Shown here piece after piece: positions 1 to 5,846 of a DNA stretch of 5,891 nucleotides (its first letter is position 1; every line of letters begins with the position of its first letter). The notes below the pieces were generated by a model, which saw only the letters and a list, made by a program, of their open reading frames with translations, had not been told where the DNA came from and did not search any database. This DNA is from Pseudomonadota bacterium (GTDB lineage: Bacteria; Pseudomonadota; Gammaproteobacteria; Xanthomonadales; Xanthomonadaceae), in assembly GCA_023453655.1 (NCBI GenBank), contig JAEXTE010000448.1:1-5891 (forward strand), written 5' to 3'. The translations under genes were made by a program, and so were the position numbers.

Positions 1-762
1 CGACAGGCCCACGCGCACGCCCGGCGCCTGGCGGCTGCGCGCCAGCAGCGCATGCACGTAGTCCACCAGCGCCTCGCTGGCGTGTACCCCCGCCACCGCC
101 TGGCGCAGGCGAAGCACGTCGTCGCCGCCGAGGATCGGCGTAGCGCGCGCGATCAGGCCGCGGCGATCCTCGCCGGCCAGCAGCGCACGCTCGGCCGCTT
201 CGTCCGGATAGCCCAGCGACAGCCGCAGCAGGAAGCGGTCGAGCTGCGAGTCGGGCAGGGGATAGGTGCCCGACAGGTCCACCGGGTTCTGCGTGGCGAT
301 GACGAAGAACGGCTCGGGCAGGCGATGCGTGGTGCCGTCGACCGTCACCTGGTATTCGGCCATGGCCTCGAGCAGGGCGCTCTGCGTGCGCGGCGGCGCG
401 CGGTTGATCTCGTCGGCCAGCAGTACGTTGGCGAACACCGGACCGGGATGGAACTCGAAGCGGCGCGCCTGCGCATCGAAGATCGATACGCCGACGATGT
501 CCGAAGGCAGCAGGTCGGAGGTGAACTGCACGCGCTGGAAGCCCAGCCCCAGCGTCGCGGCCAGCGCATGCGCCAGCGTGGTCTTGCCCAGGCCGGGCAG
601 GTCCTCGATCAGCAGGTGGCCGTCGCACAGCAGCGCCACGAAGGCCAGCTGCACCTCGCGCGCCTTGCCCAGCACCAGGCGGTTGACCTGCGCCTGCGCC
701 GCCGTCAACGCGTCTTGATCGCGGTCGGTTAGCATGGCGGGTTCGTGGATGGCGGCGGACAC
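1..762 (-). CDS. MoxR-family AAA+ ATPase, N-terminal 254 residues (C-terminus beyond window)
   Basis: The minus strand is open from a GTG at 762 to the window edge, giving 254 residues of a MoxR (AAA_3) ATPase. Visible motifs in order: Walker A PGLGKTT (res. 56-62), the MoxR-typical stretch RVQFTSDLLPSDIVG (77-91), Walker B LLADEINRAPP (114-124), QSALLEAMAE (127-136), sensor-1 ATQNP (156-160) and the arginine-finger region DSQLDRF (171-177), followed by the start of the helical lid domain. Full-length members are about 310-340 residues, so roughly a quarter is missing to the left. I chose GTG 762 because GGAG lies 6 nt upstream; the in-frame ATG at 735 has no Shine-Dalgarno and would drop nine residues ahead of the domain. 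MoxR ATPases act as cytoplasmic chaperone-like ATPases, typically assembling or activating VWA-domain partners encoded just downstream (DUF58/VWA genes), which here would lie outside the window. Family assignment is secure; the specific subfamily and partner are not visible. Confidence 0.95.
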   Translation of the reverse strand, partial: MSAAIHEPAMLTDRDQDALTAAQAQVNRLVLGKAREVQLAFVALLCDGHLLIEDLPGLGKTTLAHALAATLGLGFQRVQFTSDLLPSDIVGVSIFDAQARRFEFHPGPVFANVLLADEINRAPPRTQSALLEAMAEYQVTVDGTTHRLPEPFFVIATQNPVDLSGTYPLPDSQLDRFLLRLSLGYPDEAAERALLAGEDRRGLIARATPILGGDDVLRLRQAVAGVHASEALVDYVHALLARSRQAPGVRVGLS

Positions 763-768
763 GACGCT

Positions 769-772
769 CTCC
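769..772 (-). promoter_or_regulatory. Ribosome binding site of moxR that decides its GTG start
   Basis: On the minus strand, GGAG (within CGGAGAG) sits 6 nt before the GTG at 762. The alternative ATG at 735 is preceded by a purine-poor stretch, so this site favours the longer protein with a GTG start. Confidence 0.6.
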
Positions 773-791
773 GTTGGACAGGCGGATTTCG

Positions 792-797
792 AGTGTA
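792..797 (-). promoter_or_regulatory. Possible -10 element for moxR
   Basis: TACACT on the minus strand matches the key positions of a sigma70 -10 hexamer (TAnAnT). It lies about 30 nt upstream of the moxR GTG, leaving room for a short leader that contains the ribosome binding site. No convincing -35 is seen 16-18 nt upstream (it would fall inside the start of the divergent gene), so this is a weak call. Confidence 0.25.
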
Positions 798-811
798 CGG
801 GGTTGCGGCGC

Positions 812-2671
812 ATGCAGGAACGGAACATCGGGCGGACGGCATTCATCGCCCTGTGGTGCTGCGTGGTGCTGGCCAAGGTGGTGGTGGCCGCGCGCCTGCC
901 GCTGTTCGTCGACGAGGCCTTCTACTGGCAGGAAGGCCGGCACCTGGCCTGGGCCTACTCCGACCTGCCGGGCTTGACCGCCTGGACGATCCGCCTCGGC
1001 GGTGAACTGTTCGGCGACAGCGTGCTCGCGGCGCGCTCGCTGTTCGTGATCGTCTCCGCCGCGCTGCCGTGGCTGGTGGTGCGCATCGCGCGCCGCGAAC
1101 TGGAGCCGGCGCGGGCCTGGGTCGCCGGCTGCGGGGCGCTGGCGTTGCCGCTGTTCGCCAGCATCGGCGTGATGGCGCTGCCCGACGTGCTCATGGCGCT
1201 GGCAACCCTGCTGTGCCTGGACGCGCTGACGCGGATGCTGCGCCAGATCAGCTATGGCGCGGCAGTGCAGCTGGCGGTGGGCCTGGCGATCGGTGCACTC
1301 AGCCATTACCGCTTCATCGCCGCGATCGGCGCGGGCATGGTCGCCCTGCTGCTGATCGCGCGCGGCCGCGAACTGCTGCGCGATCCGCGCGTGATCATCG
1401 CCATCGCCTTCGGTGCGGCGGCGTGGATGCCGCTGCTGGCCTGGAATATCGAGAATGCGGAGGCGGGTCTGCGCTTCCAGCTGGTCGATCGCCATCCCTG
1501 GGCGCTGCATCGCGACGGCATCACCTTCCTGCCCATCCAGGCCGCGTTCGCGACCCCGCTGCTGCTGGCCGCACTGCTGGTCGGCGCATGGCGCTTCCGA
1601 CGCCATCCCAATGATGCGCTGCGGCTGCTGGCGCTGTCCGGCGGCATCGTGGTGGCCGGTTTCTTCGCGCTGGGCTTTTTCGCCGATACCGAGCGGGTCA
1701 GCTTCCACTGGCCGCTGCCCGGGTACGTCGCCCTGCTGCCGCTGCTGCCGCTGGTGCTGGCGACCTGGCCGCGCTGGCTGCGCGTGCTGACCTGGGCGAT
1801 CGCGCTCGCCGGCATGCTGTCGATGCTCGGCTACTACGCCGCGGTGTCCTCGCCGGAACTTCGCGAGCGCACTGCCGCGACCAAGTGGTATCCGCAGAAC
1901 TTCTCCGGCTGGGACGAACTGGCCGAAGCGGTGCGGCGGCGCAAGGCGCAGATGCCGGAAGGCACGCAGGTGATCGCGGACAACTTCAAGGTCGGCGCCG
2001 AGCTCGGGTTCGCGCTGGGCGACCCGGCGATCCCGGTGCTGCCGCACGCGCTCAACCGCGCGCACGGACGCGCGCCGCAGCTGGCGCTGTGGGGCCTGGA
2101 GGTCGGGGAGGATGCTTCCGCGGCGCGCCCGGCCCTGCTGGTGGTGTCGCCGGGCGACGTCAAGCTGAGCGAACTGCTCGATCATTACCAGGCCCTGTGC
2201 CGCCGCTTCGGCGCGCTTCCGGCGCCCGAGGTCGTCGATGCCGACGGCGGCAGCCGGCGGTTCCTGCTGTTCGCGCTGGAGCCGCGGGAGGGCGCGGCAC
2301 CGGCCCCCTGCGTGCCGCCGGCGATCGCCTGGCTCAACGCGCCGCAGGCCGGCGAACGCCTGCCGGCCGTGTTCGAGGCCAGCGGCTGGGCGATCAAGGA
2401 CGTGGCCGGGGTCAAGAGCGTGGCGTTGACGCTGGACGGGCGCGTGGTCGCGCAGGCCGAATACGGGCTGCACGACGACTGGCCGCAGCGCTTCTACGGC
2501 GGGCGCTCGCAGGATCCGTCGCTGCCGCGCGTGGCGTTCCGCGCGCGGGTCGATGCGTCCGGACTGGCGCCGGGACGCTACTGGCTCGGGGTCGAGGTGA
2601 CCGGCGGCGACGGCAGCGTGGAGCGGTTCGCGGCCTGGCCGGTGGAGTTGTCGGGCGAAGCGCGTCCGTAA
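812..2671 (+). CDS. ArnT/PMT-like integral membrane glycosyltransferase (GT39/GT83) with C-terminal Ig-like domain
   Basis: A 619-residue multi-pass inner-membrane protein of the GT-C fold. Its hallmarks are the periplasmic catalytic pair DE (34-35) after the first membrane helix, followed by SDLPGL (50-55), where the family usually has (Y/F)DHPPL; LPD (123-125); the loop LSHYRF (163-168); WNIENAEAGLRFQ (211-223); and FHWPLPGY (298-305). About ten hydrophobic segments fill residues 10-345. Two soluble stretches follow: about 350-500, typical of the family's periplasmic tail (VIADNFKVGAELGF), and about 505-612, a beta-rich Ig-like module with SGWAIKD and LDGRVVAQAEYG motifs. Such enzymes transfer a sugar from a polyprenyl-phosphate donor to lipid, glycan or protein on the periplasmic face; the acceptor here is unknown. 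The frame is open from ATG 734, but that start lies inside moxR. ATG 812 puts the membrane helix at residues 10-28 and leaves 49 nt between the divergent genes. It has only a weak G-rich site upstream. The family call is firm; start and substrate are uncertain. Confidence 0.88.
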   Translation: MQERNIGRTAFIALWCCVVLAKVVVAARLPLFVDEAFYWQEGRHLAWAYSDLPGLTAWTIRLGGELFGDSVLAARSLFVIVSAALPWLVVRIARRELEPARAWVAGCGALALPLFASIGVMALPDVLMALATLLCLDALTRMLRQISYGAAVQLAVGLAIGALSHYRFIAAIGAGMVALLLIARGRELLRDPRVIIAIAFGAAAWMPLLAWNIENAEAGLRFQLVDRHPWALHRDGITFLPIQAAFATPLLLAALLVGAWRFRRHPNDALRLLALSGGIVVAGFFALGFFADTERVSFHWPLPGYVALLPLLPLVLATWPRWLRVLTWAIALAGMLSMLGYYAAVSSPELRERTAATKWYPQNFSGWDELAEAVRRRKAQMPEGTQVIADNFKVGAELGFALGDPAIPVLPHALNRAHGRAPQLALWGLEVGEDASAARPALLVVSPGDVKLSELLDHYQALCRRFGALPAPEVVDADGGSRRFLLFALEPREGAAPAPCVPPAIAWLNAPQAGERLPAVFEASGWAIKDVAGVKSVALTLDGRVVAQAEYGLHDDWPQRFYGGRSQDPSLPRVAFRARVDASGLAPGRYWLGVEVTGGDGSVERFAAWPVELSGEARP

Positions 2672-2677
2672 ACGGGG

Positions 2678-2683
2678 AAGGAG
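2678..2683 (+). promoter_or_regulatory. Strong ribosome binding site of the second membrane-protein gene
   Basis: AAGGAG lies 6 nt before ATG 2690. It fixes that start over the in-frame ATG at 2705. It begins 6 nt after the stop of the glycosyltransferase gene, consistent with an operon. Confidence 0.8.
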
Positions 2684-2689
2684 CGGGGG

Positions 2690-4015
2690 ATGGGGATCGT
2701 GACGATGCGCACGTGGGTCGCCTTCGCCGTGCTGGCCGCGCTGCTGCTCGCCGCCACCATGGCCTGGCACCTGCCGATGATGCTGTGGGACCACATCGAC
2801 CTGGTGCCGATGTACGAGGCGTGGCGGTCGGGCGCGCTGGGATCGTCGGCGTTCTGGCAGGTCCACGACGGCAGCCACCTGCACGTGGCGGCCTACGCGG
2901 TGCTGCTGGTCACCACCTGGGCCTCGGGCGGGCAGCCCTGGCTGGACTGCCTGGCCAGCGTGGTGCTGCTCGTGGCGCAGGCGCTGGTGCTGCTGCGCAT
3001 CGCGGCCGCCGCCCCGGCCGGCCGCATCCAGGGCGTCTGGTGGCTGCTCCTGCTGCTGCTCGCCCTGCATCCGGGACACTTGGTCAACCTGCAGTGGGGC
3101 TGGCAGGTCGCGGTTTTCATCAGCACCCTGGGCGCGGTCGCCGCGATCGCGCTGCTGACCCGGCCGGCGCTGACGGTCGCGGCCAACCTGCTGGCCGTGG
3201 CGCTGGCGACGGTGGGGGTGCTCGGCTTCTCGAACACGCTGGCGGTATTCCCGGTCGCGCTGGGACTGCTCGCGCTGCATCCGGCCCTGCAGGCGCGCCA
3301 GCGCGTCCTGCTGGCGCTGCCGTGGCTGGCGGCCGGCGCGGCATTGCTGGCGTGGCTGTCGGCTGGACGGGTGGACCCGGCCGGTGGATTTCCGGGCGTC
3401 GCCGAGCTGGCGCTGTACACCCTCAACTACCTGGGCGGCGGTGTCTCGCGCCTGGCCACGGCCGCGGCGCCGGTGTGGACGCTGCTGGCGCTGGCGAGCG
3501 CCGCTTTCACCGTTGCGACGCGCTGGCAGTCCGCCCTGCGTCCGTGGCTGGCGCTGATGCTGTTCGGCATCGGATGCGCGCTGCTGACCGGCCTGGGCCG
3601 GGCGGCCGAGTACGGGCCCGGCCACGCCTTCGTGACCCGCTATGCCAGTTTCTCGCTGCTGTTCTGGTTCGGCTGGGCGGGCGCGATGCTGGTGGTCTGG
3701 CGCGATGGCAGGCCGCCCTGGCGGCGCTACGTGCGGCCGCTGCTGGCGGCGCTGCTGGTGTTCGTGCTGGCCAACGGCGTGCACATGGCCAAGCAGGCGC
3801 GCGAGATCCATGACCGGGCCCTGGACTACGCCGCGCATATCGCCAGCACGCCGCACCCGGATCCGGTGGTGATGGAGGCCGCATTCGGCTGGCGGGCCGA
3901 CGCCGCGGCGGGGCACCTGGAACGCCTGCGCGCACGCAGTTTCGCGCCGTTCGAAGCGGTGGCGTGCGGCGTCGGGCCGGAGTCAGGGCAGGACGAAGCC
4001 GGCTGCCCGCAGTAG
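2690..4015 (+). CDS. Unrecognised polytopic inner-membrane protein, possible GT-C-type glycosyltransferase
   Basis: This 441-residue protein has about ten to twelve hydrophobic segments between residues 7 and 363, then a soluble C-terminal tail of about 75 residues. I cannot assign it to a named family. After the first helix (7-26) comes a loop of about 38 residues, probably periplasmic, rich in acidic, aromatic and histidine residues: LWDHIDLVPMYEAW (32-45) and HDGSHLH (59-65). This is where GT-C enzymes carry their catalytic acidic residues. Other polar motifs between helices are HPGHLVNLQWGWQ (127-139), NYLGGG (246-251) and GLGRAAEYG…TRYASF (301-321). A GR…RY motif of this kind recurs in bacterial polytopic glycan-related membrane proteins. 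The gene follows the glycosyltransferase by 18 nt and is very likely co-transcribed with it, so a role in the same surface-glycan step, or as a second transferase, flippase or polymerase, is plausible. That is inference. Its last 33 bp overlap the 3' end of the convergent maf gene. Confidence 0.85.
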   Translation: MGIVTMRTWVAFAVLAALLLAATMAWHLPMMLWDHIDLVPMYEAWRSGALGSSAFWQVHDGSHLHVAAYAVLLVTTWASGGQPWLDCLASVVLLVAQALVLLRIAAAAPAGRIQGVWWLLLLLLALHPGHLVNLQWGWQVAVFISTLGAVAAIALLTRPALTVAANLLAVALATVGVLGFSNTLAVFPVALGLLALHPALQARQRVLLALPWLAAGAALLAWLSAGRVDPAGGFPGVAELALYTLNYLGGGVSRLATAAAPVWTLLALASAAFTVATRWQSALRPWLALMLFGIGCALLTGLGRAAEYGPGHAFVTRYASFSLLFWFGWAGAMLVVWRDGRPPWRRYVRPLLAALLVFVLANGVHMAKQAREIHDRALDYAAHIASTPHPDPVVMEAAFGWRADAAAGHLERLRARSFAPFEAVACGVGPESGQDEAGCPQ

Positions 4016-4567
4016 CCGCGCCGTCGCGATCAGCGGCAGGCCGACCAGGGCGGTCGGATCGTTCGATTCGATGGCCTCGAACAGGGCGATGCCCAGGCCC
4101 TCGCAGCGGAAGCTGCCCGCGCAGTCCCAGGGCTGCTCGGCGTCGATGTAGCGGGCGATGGCATCGTCGGCCAGCGCGCGGAAACGGACCGTCGTGGTAT
4201 CCAGCCACTGCGCGGTGGCCGCGCCCGGCATCGCCACCGCCACCGCGGTCAGGAACACGGCCTCGCGCCCGGACATGGCGCGCAGCTGCGCCAGCGCCGC
4301 CTCGCGCGAGCCGGGCTTGCCCAGCAGCCGGCCGTCGCAGCTCGCCACCTGGTCGGAGCCGATCACCACCGCGCCGGGCCGCGCCCGGGCCACGGCCTCG
4401 GCCTTGCCCATGGCCAGGCGCAGCGCCAGGGTGGCCGGGGGCTCGCCGGGGTGCGGGGTCTCGTCCACCTCCGGCCGCGCGGTTTCGAACGGCAGGCGCA
4501 GGCGCTCCAGCAGCTGGGCGCGATAACGCGAGGTCGAGGCGAGAATGAGGGCAGGGGTCGCGGTCAT
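3983..4567 (-). CDS. yceF: Maf-family nucleotide pyrophosphatase, YceF type (7-methyl-GTP pyrophosphatase)
   Basis: A 194-residue cytoplasmic Maf/HAM1-fold enzyme, the family's usual length. Motifs: LILASTSRYR (7-16), the substrate-binding N-terminal signature; PEVDET (32-37); the catalytic region GSDQV (70-74), including the conserved Asp72; LLGKP (81-85); and the C-terminal block CAGSFRCEGLGIALFE (149-164) with DPTALVGLPLIA (170-181). The last two blocks match E. coli YceF closely and differ from the dTTP/UTP-specific Maf (YhdE) type, pointing to hydrolysis of 7-methyl-GTP to its monophosphate and pyrophosphate, a house-cleaning role that keeps modified nucleotides out of RNA. The ATG at 4567 has no clear Shine-Dalgarno, but lies 8 nt after the stop of the upstream gene, so translational coupling is likely. 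In E. coli yceF also lies beside yceD–rpmF; here that neighbourhood is kept, with the coiled-coil gene between them on the same strand as yceF. Confidence 0.96.
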   Translation of the reverse strand: MTATPALILASTSRYRAQLLERLRLPFETARPEVDETPHPGEPPATLALRLAMGKAEAVARARPGAVVIGSDQVASCDGRLLGKPGSREAALAQLRAMSGREAVFLTAVAVAMPGAATAQWLDTTTVRFRALADDAIARYIDAEQPWDCAGSFRCEGLGIALFEAIESNDPTALVGLPLIATARLLRAAGFVLP

Positions 4568-4575
4568 CGGCGGGG

Positions 4576-4935
4576 TCAGTGCAGGGCGGCGCGGGCGCGT
4601 TCGATCTGCAGCAGCTGGGCGTCGATGTCGCCCCGCGCGGCGTCGATCGAGGCCCGGACCTGGTCGAGCTGCTCCAGCGACGCGACCTGGCCGTGCTGCT
4701 GCAGCCACAGCCGCTGGCGCAGCATTTCCTGCATCGCCTCGCGCACCGGGTTGTGGTCGTCGCCGGCGATGGCCTCGATTTCCGAACGCGCGGTGCGCAG
4801 GCGGTCCTCCAGCGCATCGGCGGCGTCGAGCAGTTGCCTGAGGGCGCGATTGCGCCGGCTGCCGCGGCTGCGAAGCCAGGCGGTGAGGCCGGCGGCGAGG
4901 GCCTCGACCAGCACAGACAGGGCAAGAACGGTCAC
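4576..4935 (-). CDS. Small membrane-anchored coiled-coil protein of unknown function
   Basis: A 119-residue protein I do not recognise. Residues 1-21 (VTVLALSVLV… to AAGLTAWL) form one hydrophobic segment, followed by a basic patch RSRGSRRNR (22-30), which predicts an N-terminal anchor with the rest in the cytoplasm. Residues 31-57 (LLDAADALEDRLRTARSEIEAI) and 65-118 look like long amphipathic helices with heptad-like spacing, so a coiled coil or helical hairpin is likely; the break is GDDHNP (58-63). No catalytic motif is seen. The start is GTG 4935 because GGGAG lies 7 nt upstream and the hydrophobic segment begins there; the open frame continues upstream to 5007, but that stretch is not hydrophobic and enters the divergent promoter region. 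The gene is the first of a two-gene unit with yceF, 8 nt apart, and diverges from yceD–rpmF. That it is a real gene rests on the membrane-helix pattern, ribosome binding site and tight coupling. Confidence 0.78.
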   Translation of the reverse strand: MTVLALSVLVEALAAGLTAWLRSRGSRRNRALRQLLDAADALEDRLRTARSEIEAIAGDDHNPVREAMQEMLRQRLWLQQHGQVASLEQLDQVRASIDAARGDIDAQLLQIERARAALH

Positions 4936-4942
4936 AATGGCA

Positions 4943-4947
4943 CTCCC
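4943..4947 (-). promoter_or_regulatory. Ribosome binding site deciding the GTG start of the coiled-coil gene
   Basis: GGGAG on the minus strand, 7 nt before GTG 4935. No comparable site precedes any start further upstream in the same frame. Confidence 0.6.
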
Positions 4948-4983
4948 GCGGACTGGCCGGCAGTCTGACCGCCACCGCGACGC

Positions 4984-5002
4984 CGGGCAAATTCCCTGCC
5001 CG
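4984..5002. repeat. Short inverted repeat in the divergent intergenic region
   Basis: CGGGCA (4984-4989) and TGCCCG (4997-5002) are perfect inverted arms around a 7-nt centre. It lies 29 nt upstream of the yceD -35 and 49 nt upstream of the coiled-coil gene start, so it could be an operator or a leader hairpin for the minus-strand unit. A 6-bp arm in GC-rich DNA can occur by chance. Confidence 0.25.
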
Positions 5003-5030
5003 CACAATGGTTTGCCTCCCCCGCCCGGGT

Positions 5031-5059
5031 TTGACAGGGGTGGGTTCGACCTTTAAAAT
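5031..5059 (+). promoter_or_regulatory. Sigma70 promoter of yceD–rpmF (TTGACA, 17-bp spacer, TAAAAT)
   Basis: A perfect -35 hexamer TTGACA (5031-5036), an optimal 17-bp spacer and a -10 hexamer TAAAAT (5054-5059) that differs from consensus at one position. It is one of the few AT-rich islets in the window. Transcription should start about 5065-5067, only 3-5 nt before the yceD ATG at 5070. Such strength fits a ribosomal-protein operon. Confidence 0.88.
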
Positions 5060-5069
5060 CCTACAGCTT

Positions 5070-5579
5070 ATGTCCGCGGAACTGCCCGAAATCCTGGACG
5101 CCTGGCGGATGGTTGCCGCGCGGCGGGAGTTCAAGGGCCGGGTCGCGCTGGCGGCGCTGCCCAGGCTGCGCGAAGCGTTGTTGGATGCCGAGGGACAGGT
5201 CGCCTTCGAACTCGGCTTCGACACCGACGCGATGCGGGTGCCGTACCTGGAACTGAAGATCGAGGCGGAGCTGCCGCTGGAGTGCCAGCGCAGCCTGCAG
5301 CGGTTCCTGTTCCCGGTGCGACTGGAGCAGCGGTTGGGGCTCATCCGGGACGAGGAAGGCGAGGCCGGCCTGCCGGAAGGCTACGAGCCGCTGCTGGTCG
5401 AGGCCGACGGCGCGCTGCGGCCGCTGGACCTGGTCGAGGACGAGCTGATCCTCGCCCTGCCGGTGGTGCCGGTGAAGCCGGGCTCCGAGGCGGTCGAACG
5501 CGACTGGCCGGTGTCCGCGGAAGAAGAGGTGCGTGCCAATCCGTTCGCCGGGCTGGCCGCGCTGAAGAAGAAACAATGA
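5070..5579 (+). CDS. yceD: YceD (DUF177), large-subunit rRNA accumulation protein
   Basis: A 169-residue cytoplasmic DUF177 protein, close to the usual length (E. coli 173). Conserved features are the N-terminal LP..LD…AARREFKG (5-23), LECQRS (70-75), LPEGYEPLLV (101-110), the highly conserved LVEDELILALPVVPV (121-135), and the C-terminal NPFAGLAALKKK (157-168). Family members are needed for normal accumulation of 23S rRNA, and yceD sits upstream of rpmF across many bacteria, as here. ATG 5070 is chosen because its N-terminus aligns with the E. coli protein and because the upstream in-frame ATG at 5007 precedes the promoter. There is no Shine-Dalgarno before 5070, which fits a leaderless or nearly leaderless message. 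The usual second cysteine of the ECQRC motif is a serine (Ser75), so only Cys72 remains. Confidence 0.96.
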   Translation: MSAELPEILDAWRMVAARREFKGRVALAALPRLREALLDAEGQVAFELGFDTDAMRVPYLELKIEAELPLECQRSLQRFLFPVRLEQRLGLIRDEEGEAGLPEGYEPLLVEADGALRPLDLVEDELILALPVVPVKPGSEAVERDWPVSAEEEVRANPFAGLAALKKKQ

Positions 5580-5614
5580 AGCGGTTCGCGTCCCGGTGGC
5601 GCGGAGCGCGATAG
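5576..5614 (+). other. Twelve-codon open frame overlapping the yceD stop (ATGA), doubtful gene
   Basis: The yceD stop overlaps an ATG (ATGA, 5576-5579) that opens a short frame encoding the basic peptide MKRFASRWRGAR, ending at TAG 5612-5614, 31 nt before the rpmF ATG. It could be reached by termination-reinitiation and might influence rpmF translation. No dedicated ribosome binding site is seen, and so short a frame can occur by chance. Confidence 0.15.
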
Positions 5615-5633
5615 CAACAACCGAATCGTTACT

Positions 5634-5637
5634 GGAG
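5634..5637 (+). promoter_or_regulatory. Ribosome binding site of rpmF
   Basis: GGAG (in CTGGAG) 7 nt before ATG 5645. Together with the 65-nt gap after yceD, it gives rpmF its own initiation site, in contrast to yceD. Confidence 0.75.
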
Positions 5638-5644
5638 CAATCCC

Positions 5645-5839
5645 ATGGCTGTGCAGAAGTCCCGCGTCACCCCGTCCCGTCGGGGCATGCGTCGTTCGCA
5701 CGACGCGCTCACGGCCAAGCAGCTGGCCACCGACCCGACCACGGGCGAGACCCACCTGCGCCACCACATCACCGCCGACGGCTACTACCGGGGCAAGCAG
5801 GTCATCCAGCCGAAGACGAAGGTCGTCGAGGAAGATTGA
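5645..5839 (+). CDS. rpmF: 50S ribosomal protein L32 (bL32)
   Basis: A 64-residue large-subunit ribosomal protein. The core [21 protein letters not shown] (2-22) and [18 protein letters not shown] (37-54) is nearly identical to E. coli L32. It lacks the CxxC pair that binds zinc in the zinc-containing L32 form; this is also the case in E. coli and is normal for the group. A ten-residue tail [10 protein letters not shown] follows the E. coli-like end, matching my recollection of Xanthomonadaceae L32 proteins. It follows yceD by 65 nt and is most likely co-transcribed from the 5031 promoter. In many bacteria plsX and fab genes follow; here the window ends 52 nt after the stop. Confidence 0.98.
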   Translation: MAVQKSRVTPSRRGMRRSHDALTAKQLATDPTTGETHLRHHITADGYYRGKQVIQPKTKVVEED

Positions 5840-5846
5840 CCCCGAT

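Noticed and set aside
52..732. 226-codon plus-strand open frame opposite moxR
   Set aside because: The minus strand here encodes an unmistakable MoxR ATPase. The plus-strand frame is rich in Arg/Gln/Ala with no motif, as expected for a shadow frame in GC-rich DNA.
774..799. TTGGAC and TGTACG as a promoter for the glycosyltransferase gene
   Set aside because: The spacer is only 14 bp and the -10 match is poor.
734..811. Upstream extension of the glycosyltransferase to ATG 734
   Set aside because: It would overlap the start of moxR, has no ribosome binding site, and adds 26 non-conserved residues before a membrane helix that normally lies near the N-terminus.
1885..3813. 642-codon plus-strand open frame spanning two genes
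   Set aside because: The translation is almost all Gly/Arg/Ala with no domain. It crosses the boundary of two well-supported membrane-protein genes in another frame.
5007..5069. Upstream ATG 5007 for yceD
   Set aside because: It lies upstream of the sigma70 promoter and would add 21 residues absent from other YceD proteins.
4568..5344. Upstream extension of yceF to 5344 on the minus strand, and a 472-codon minus frame at 3507-4925
   Set aside because: The Maf domain begins at ATG 4567. The extension runs through the coiled-coil gene, the promoter and yceD in a low-complexity Arg-rich frame.
5061..5576. 171-codon minus-strand open frame opposite yceD
   Set aside because: It is an exact antisense shadow of yceD with a Gln/Arg-rich translation and no recognisable features.
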